Part shown: positions 6,343 through 9,663 of the stretch, one piece after another
Position numbering within the stretch: the first letter of the stretch is position 1
Layout: every line of letters starts with the position of its first letter
NCBI GenBank assembly: GCA_027349605.1
Contig: DAIEMM010000147.1
Coordinates: 1-9,663, forward strand
Length of the DNA: 9,663 nucleotides
Source of the DNA: Anaeromyxobacteraceae bacterium
GTDB taxonomy: Bacteria > Myxococcota > Myxococcia > Myxococcales > Anaeromyxobacteraceae
Direction of reading: 5' to 3'
Made by a program: the position numbers and the translations under genes
The notes under the pieces: model-generated
What the model was told of the DNA's origin: nothing
What the model saw: the letters and a program-made list of their open reading frames with translations, nothing else
Database searches by the model: none

Positions 6343-7110
6343 CTATCCGTGACTCTGGCCGAGGTAGGCTTCCTGGACCGCCGGATCGCCCTGGACCTCC
6401 TCGGGAGACCCGTCGGCGATCTTCTCGCCGAAGGAGAGGACCGTGACCCGGTGCGAGACGTCCATCACCACCCCCATGTCGTGCTCGATCATGATCATGG
6501 TGGTCCCGCGGTCCTCGTTGATGTCGAGGATGAAGCGGGCCATGTCCTCCTTCTCCTCGGCGTTCATCCCGGCCATGGGCTCGTCGAGGAGGAGCAGCCT
6601 CGGCTCGAGCGCCAGCGCCCGGGCCAGCTCGACGCGCTTCTGCAGGCCGTAAGCGAGCGTTCCGACCACCTTCTTGCGGATGTGCTGGATCTCGAGGAAC
6701 TCGATGATGTCCTCGACGATCTCGCGGTTGGCGATCTCCTCGGCCCGGGCGGGGCCGTAGAAGAACCCGCCGGCCAGGACGCCTTCCTTCTGGTGGACGT
6801 GGCGCCCGATGAGCAGGTTGTCGAGGACGGTCATCCCCCGGAAGAGGGCGATGTTCTGGAAGGTCCGCGCGATTCCCAGCTTGGTCCGGGTGGCCGGCGA
6901 GAGCCTCGTGACGTCGGCTCCGTCGAACTCGATGTTGCCGCGCTGGGGGCGGTAGACCCCGCTGATGCAGTTGAGGAGACTGGTCTTTCCGGCGCCGTTG
7001 GGGCCGATGACGGCGTGCAACGCGCCGCGGCGAACCTCGAAGCTGACGTCGGAGAGGGCGGTCACTCCCCGGAAGTGGAGGATCAGGTTGTTCACGCGGA
7101 GGAGCGGCAT
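6343..7110 (-). CDS. livG: LivG-type ABC transporter ATPase (HAAT family)
   Basis: This 255-residue protein is the second ATPase of the importer. It has Walker A GPNGAGKTS (36-44), Q-loop Q85 in ARTFQNIALF, a signature of LAYGLQKRVELARAL (152-166), Walker B LLLLDEP (172-178, E177) and switch H210 in MIEHDMGVVMDVSHRVTVL. These fit LivG, including the intact His that LivF lacks. The signature reads LAYGLQ instead of the common LSYGQQ, a conservative variant. ATG 7110 is chosen because AAAGG lies 6 nt upstream and the domain starts at MPLLRVNNLILHF; a longer frame to 7164 adds 18 unrelated residues. It is the first gene of the transport cassette, 89 bp downstream of the HIT gene, and that gap holds two dyads. 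The synthetase gene follows after 14 bp. Confidence 0.95.
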   Translation of the reverse strand: MPLLRVNNLILHFRGVTALSDVSFEVRRGALHAVIGPNGAGKTSLLNCISGVYRPQRGNIEFDGADVTRLSPATRTKLGIARTFQNIALFRGMTVLDNLLIGRHVHQKEGVLAGGFFYGPARAEEIANREIVEDIIEFLEIQHIRKKVVGTLAYGLQKRVELARALALEPRLLLLDEPMAGMNAEEKEDMARFILDINEDRGTTMIMIEHDMGVVMDVSHRVTVLSFGEKIADGSPEEVQGDPAVQEAYLGQSHG

Positions 7111-7140
7111 GGAACACCTTTGATCCCAGATGACCACCCT

Positions 7141-7153
7141 CGGCTTCAAGCCG
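7141..7153. promoter_or_regulatory. 13-bp dyad upstream of livG (candidate operator)
   Basis: CGGCTT-C-AAGCCG is a perfect inverted repeat around one central base, 31-43 bp before the livG start. It could be a repressor half-site pair or a small mRNA hairpin. No sigma-70 promoter is convincing nearby, so its role is unproven. Confidence 0.4.
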
Positions 7154-7158
7154 CACCG

Positions 7159-7177
7159 CGGCACGAAATAGGTGCCG
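7159..7177. promoter_or_regulatory. Second dyad upstream of livG (candidate operator)
   Basis: CGGCAC and GTGCCG form a perfect 6-bp inverted repeat around the AT-rich 7-nt centre GAAATAG, just after the HIT gene stop. The size and centre would suit a TetR-type or similar dimeric regulator. The lack of a T-tract speaks against a terminator for the HIT gene. Confidence 0.4.
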
Positions 7178-7199
7178 GGGGACCTTGACAGACGCTGGA

Positions 7200-7544
7200 C
7201 TAGCCGGGTGGCCAGAACATCGGGCGTCCGCCCATGCAGTGCATGTGGACGTGGAAGACCAGCTGGCCCCCCTCCCGGTTGACGTTCACCACGCTGCGCC
7301 AGCCCGCCTCGGCCACGCCCCGCTCCGCGGCGAGGCGCGCCGAGACCCGGGCCAGCTTGCCGACCAGCGCGTCGTCCGCCGGGGTGAGGTCGTTAAGCGT
7401 CGGGACGTGGCGCCTCGGCACCACCAGCAGGTGGACCGGCGCCTGGGGGTTGATGTCCTCGAAGGCCACCACGTCCTCGTCCTCGAAGACGAGCGGGGCG
7501 GGGATCTCCTTGCGCGCGATCTTGCAGAAGAGGCAGTCGGCCAC
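7200..7544 (-). CDS. HIT-family (HINT-like) nucleotide-binding hydrolase
   Basis: This 114-residue histidine-triad protein carries the signature FHVHMHCMGGRPM, with the triad His98, His100 and His102; HINT enzymes cut nucleoside phosphoramidates or acyl-adenylates. The N-terminus MADCLFCKI has the CxxC pair (C4, C7) common in zinc-binding bacterial HIT proteins. FEDINPQAPVHLLVVPRRHV (roughly 28-47) is the usual HINT core. Length is typical. The start is GTG at 7544 with GAGG 6 nt upstream. It lies 62 bp after dtd and 89 bp before livG on the same strand. Its natural substrate is not predictable. Aminoacyl-adenylate clearance would fit the dtd neighbour, but that is only an inference. Confidence 0.94.
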   Translation of the reverse strand: MADCLFCKIARKEIPAPLVFEDEDVVAFEDINPQAPVHLLVVPRRHVPTLNDLTPADDALVGKLARVSARLAAERGVAEAGWRSVVNVNREGGQLVFHVHMHCMGGRPMFWPPG

Positions 7545-7562
7545 GGGTCACCTCGCTCGGGG

Positions 7563-7578
7563 GCGGCCCGGGGGCCGC
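7563..7578. other. GC-rich perfect hairpin between dtd and the HIT gene
   Basis: GCGGCCC-GG-GGGCCGC is a perfect 7-bp inverted repeat with a 2-nt centre, located in the 62-bp gap. There is no T-run, so it is at most a weak attenuator or an mRNA-stabilising stem. In so GC-rich a genome chance is possible. Confidence 0.35.
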
Positions 7579-7606
7579 GCGGTCGGGGCAGGATAGCGCG
7601 GCCGGA

Positions 7607-8050
7607 TCATCGGCGCGAGTCGAGGATCAGGGTGACCGGCCCGTCGTTCACGAGCTCCACCTCCATGTGGGCCCGGAAGACCCCGGTGGCCACCGGCAGC
7701 GCGCGCGCGCGCAAGAGCCCCGCCACCTCCTCGTAGAGGGCGTTCGCCTGCTCCGGAGGGGCGGCGCCCACGAAGCTCGGACGGTTGCCCTTGCGGGCGT
7801 CCCCGAGAAGGGTGAACTGGGAGACGAGGAGCACCGAGCCGCCCACGTCCTGCACCGACCGGTTCATCTTGCCGGCCTCGTCCTCGAAGATGCGCATCTG
7901 GGCCAGCTTGTCGGCCGTCCAGCGGGCATCCTCGGAGGCGTCGCCGTCGGCCACGCCGAGCAGCACCACGAGGCCGTGCCCCACCTCCCCCACCACCTGC
8001 CCGTCCACCCGCACCGCGCCGCGCGAGACCCGCTGCACCACCGATCGCAT
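7607..8050 (-). CDS. dtd: D-aminoacyl-tRNA deacylase
   Basis: This 147-residue protein is a full-length bacterial DTD, which removes D-amino acids (and glycine) mischarged on tRNA. It begins MRSVVQRVSRGAVRVDGQVVGEV, the family N-terminus. It has the catalytic SQFTL motif (77-81) and the cross-subunit Gly-cisPro motif in NDGPVTLILDSR (G137-P138), so the active site looks intact. ATG 8050 matches the family start exactly, with AAGG 4 nt upstream. It diverges from astA with only 44 bp between them and is followed by the HIT gene after 62 bp. It is likely a housekeeping gene read independently of the transport cassette, although no terminator is visible between them. Confidence 0.96.
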   Translation of the reverse strand: MRSVVQRVSRGAVRVDGQVVGEVGHGLVVLLGVADGDASEDARWTADKLAQMRIFEDEAGKMNRSVQDVGGSVLLVSQFTLLGDARKGNRPSFVGAAPPEQANALYEEVAGLLRARALPVATGVFRAHMEVELVNDGPVTLILDSRR

Positions 8051-8063
8051 CCGGCCTTCATGA

Positions 8064-8081
8064 CACGGGCGACCGCCCGTG
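8064..8081. promoter_or_regulatory. Perfect 8-bp dyad in the dtd/astA divergent gap
   Basis: CACGGGCG-AC-CGCCCGTG is a perfect 18-nt inverted repeat, 13 bp from each gene start and thus centred in the 44-bp gap between the two divergent genes. It could be an operator affecting both genes. It could also fold in the leader of either transcript if promoters lie inside the opposite coding region. Confidence 0.45.
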
Positions 8082-8094
8082 CCAATCTCGGGCC

Positions 8095-9126
8095 GTGCTC
8101 CTGCTCCGTGACGTGCGGAAGTCCGACCTGCCCCGCCTCCGGGCGCTGGCCCGGGTGCTCAACTCGGTGAACCTCCCGGCCGACGATCGGGCGCTGGCCG
8201 GCATCATCGACCGGTCGGTCCGGAGCTTCTCCGGGCGCATCGCCGACCCGCTGCGCCGGAGCTACGTCTTCGTGCTCGAGGACCCGCGGCGCGGGCGGGT
8301 GCTCGGCACCTCGATGGTGATCGCCCAGCACGGCACCCGCGCCTCCCCCTGCACCTTCCTCGACGTCACCGAGCGGGAGAGCTACTCCTCCACGCTCGAC
8401 CGGCACTTCCGGCACCAGGTCCTCTCCATCGGCTTCCACTTCGACGGTCCCACCGAGATCGGCGGACTGGTGGTGGATCCGGCGGCGCGGGGCGGCCCCT
8501 CGCTTCCCGGCAAGCAGCTCTCGCTGGTGCGCTTCCTCTACATGGCGACGTTCCCGGACCGGTTCCGCGAGACGGTGCTCGCCGAGCTGATGCCGCCGCT
8601 CGCGAAGGACGGCAAGAGCCTCTTCTGGGAGAGCTTCGGGCGGCGCTTCACCGGCCTCGACTACCAGGACGCCGACAAGCTCTCCCGCCGGGGCAAGGAG
8701 TTCATCCAGCAGCTCTTCCCGGGCGGCGAGTTCTACGCGACCCTGCTCCCGCCGCGGGTCCAGCGGGCGCTCGGCAAGGTGGGGCGCACCACCGAGCCCG
8801 CACGCCGCATGCTCGCGCGCATCGGCTTCCGCCACGTGAACCGCATCGACCCGTTCGACGGCGGCCCGCACTACGAGGCGAAGCTGGGGGAGGTCTCGGT
8901 GGTGCGGGGGCACCGGCGGCTCGAGGTGGCGGGGGAGCCGCTCGAGCCCGGGGAGCGCGGCCCGGAGGTGCTCGCCGGCGTGGTCCGGGCGAGGGGGCCG
9001 AACCGCTTCCGCGCCGTGCGCACCCGGGCGCGGGTGAGCGGACGGAGGGTGCGGATCCCGGCGGAGGCCGCCCGCCTCCTGGGCGTCACGCCGGGGGACG
9101 CGATCGACGTGGTGCCGTTCGGTTGA
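8095..9126 (+). CDS. astA: Arginine N-succinyltransferase-like acyltransferase (AstA family)
   Basis: This 343-residue protein has the length and block order of AstA, which transfers succinyl from succinyl-CoA to the alpha-amino group of arginine in the AST catabolic pathway. Matching blocks are LLLRDVRKSDLPRLRALA (start), YVFVLED (58-64 region), EIGGLVVDPAARG (about 121-133), FLYMATFPDRF, FWESFGRRFTGLDYQDAD, and GFRHVNRIDPFDGGPHYEA near residue 245. The start is GTG at 8095, supported by alignment to the family N-terminus, though the ribosome binding site is weak. No astB, astD or astE gene is nearby: the gene stands alone, divergent from dtd and convergent with the broken PIN gene. Its acyl donor and acceptor may therefore differ from the E. 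coli enzyme. Codon use matches its neighbours. Confidence 0.88.
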   Translation: MLLLRDVRKSDLPRLRALARVLNSVNLPADDRALAGIIDRSVRSFSGRIADPLRRSYVFVLEDPRRGRVLGTSMVIAQHGTRASPCTFLDVTERESYSSTLDRHFRHQVLSIGFHFDGPTEIGGLVVDPAARGGPSLPGKQLSLVRFLYMATFPDRFRETVLAELMPPLAKDGKSLFWESFGRRFTGLDYQDADKLSRRGKEFIQQLFPGGEFYATLLPPRVQRALGKVGRTTEPARRMLARIGFRHVNRIDPFDGGPHYEAKLGEVSVVRGHRRLEVAGEPLEPGERGPEVLAGVVRARGPNRFRAVRTRARVSGRRVRIPAEAARLLGVTPGDAIDVVPFG

Positions 9127-9143
9127 GACCGCAGGACCGAGGA

Positions 9144-9160
9144 GGCTGCCCGGCGCAGCC
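9144..9160. terminator. Candidate bidirectional stem-loop between astA and the PIN gene
   Basis: GGCTGC-CCGGC-GCAGCC is a perfect 6-bp stem with a 5-nt loop, 18 nt after the astA stop in the 80-bp convergent gap. It lacks a T-tract on either strand, so it is a weak terminator candidate. An alternative pairing of 9152-9157 with 9169-9174 competes. Confidence 0.35.
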
Positions 9161-9206
9161 AGGCAGCGTGCGCCGCAGCAGGGATCGGGCCAACCGGGCG
9201 GCGCCA

Positions 9207-9655
9207 TCAAGGGGTGGCGGGCGCCCCGACGGGATCGATCACCTCGACCCACGGAAAGCGGTGAAAGCCGGTGTCCCTCGTGTAGACGCGCCGGATGCCG
9301 TGCTCACGCATCAGGACGGCGGTGTGTGCGTCGTGGGAGAGGTTCCCGGCGAGGTGCGGGACCTCCCGGATCACCTGCGCGGCGACCGCTGCGTGCCGGG
9401 GCGTCGCCACGAGCACGCAGAAGCCGGGCGAGGCGAGGAGCGACTCGACGAAGGCCCAGGCCTGCCCGGCCGTCCACGCCGGCGACAGGACCCGCGGATG
9501 GGTCGTGACGCGCAGGACTCGTAGAGGATGGCCCAGGTGGCGTACCAGGCGCCCGGACCCCGTCTCCACGATTCGAGCGACGCACGACACTTCAGGTGAA
9601 ATGGGGAGGCCGCGTTCGCCGCGTAGACGAGCACGTTCGTGTCCACCACGAACAC
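9207..9655 (-). pseudogene. PIN-domain (VapC-like) toxin gene broken by a 1-nt frameshift
   Basis: The frame starting at GTG 9655 gives MFVVDTNVLVYAANAASPFHLKCRASLESW up to WAILYE (residues 41-46), the PIN N-terminus with metal-binding D5 and E46. It then runs out of frame. The -1 neighbouring frame carries the rest: LRVTTHPRVLSPAWTAGQAW, then NLSHDAHTAVLMREHG and RVYTRDTGFHRF with the remaining acidic residues, ending in TGA at 9207-9209. Adding one T to GAGTCC near 9517 (GAGTTCC) would join them as YEFLRVTTHPRV, the usual VapC sequence, for about 149 residues. So there is either a true single-base deletion or a sequencing error. VapC toxins are Mg-dependent RNases paired with a VapB antitoxin, which would lie just beyond the right edge; an in-frame TAG at 9656-9658 directly precedes the start. 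Confidence 0.85.
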
Positions 9656-9663
9656 CTAGGGCT

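Noticed and set aside
4214..6352. Long plus-strand open frame of 712 codons opposite the acyl-CoA synthetase
   Set aside because: It is antisense to a clear gene with all motifs. Its composition (His/Asp/Glu/Gly/Val-rich, low complexity) is what high GC third positions produce on the reverse strand.
6329..7156. N-terminal extension of the synthetase frame across livG
   Set aside because: The extra residues are out-of-frame livG sequence. The GTG at 6328 has a ribosome binding site and gives a normal-length ligase.
7160..7176. Possible sigma-54 promoter in the GGCAC/GTGCC region upstream of livG
   Set aside because: The distance between the GG and GC elements is 12 nt instead of the required 10, and the TTGC part is missing.
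7185..7190. Plus-strand TTGACA resembling a -35 box
   Set aside because: No -10 element lies at the right distance and no plus-strand gene follows. It sits beside the HIT stop codon.
7864..9252. Minus-strand frame of 462 codons opposite astA
   Set aside because: It is a shadow of astA and dtd with low-complexity composition, and it has no family resemblance.

Overview
This window has very high GC and extreme G/C third-position use. Gene content points to a Deltaproteobacterium/Myxococcota; an Anaeromyxobacter-like organism is my best guess, inferred from GC, operon type and protein style rather than from any search. I see no tRNA, rRNA or CRISPR array. Coding density is high, and the only longer non-coding stretch is the 179 bp between the acyl-CoA synthetase gene and livH.

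Layout from right to left along the minus strand: dtd (D-aminoacyl-tRNA deacylase, 8050-7607), a HIT-family nucleotide hydrolase (7544-7200), then a seven-gene cassette. The cassette is livG ATPase (7110-6343), an AMP-forming acyl-CoA synthetase (6328-4391), livH permease (4211-3324), livM permease (3312-2269), a periplasmic substrate-binding protein (2216-1017), livF ATPase (951-157), and the first 47 codons of a phenylacetate-CoA-ligase-like gene that runs off the left edge (143-1). On the plus strand, a stand-alone arginine N-succinyltransferase-like gene (astA, 8095-9126) diverges from dtd. At the right edge a minus-strand PIN-domain (VapC-like) toxin gene (9655-9207) is broken by an apparent 1-nt deletion near 9517.

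The cassette is a complete HAAT/Liv-type ABC importer: one binding protein, two permeases and two ATPases. An acyl-CoA synthetase is built into it and an aryl-CoA ligase follows it. This suggests that an organic acid, probably an aromatic or branched-chain acid (or an amino acid later converted to one), is imported and trapped as a CoA thioester. The substrate is inferred, not shown.

The most unusual item is a 177-bp palindromic element (4214-4390) between the synthetase and livH genes. It has 20-bp terminal inverted repeats (18/20 matching) and flanking TTA direct repeats, so it looks like a small MITE. Removing it with one TTA restores an overlapping TAATG stop/start junction. The element appears to have landed exactly on a translational-coupling junction, and its terminal repeat now supplies the livH Shine-Dalgarno sequence, which could be masked by pairing with the other terminal repeat. 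Other structures worth noting are a strong 11-bp stem-loop between the binding-protein and livF genes, two dyads upstream of livG, and a perfect 8-bp dyad in the 44-bp dtd/astA divergent gap.
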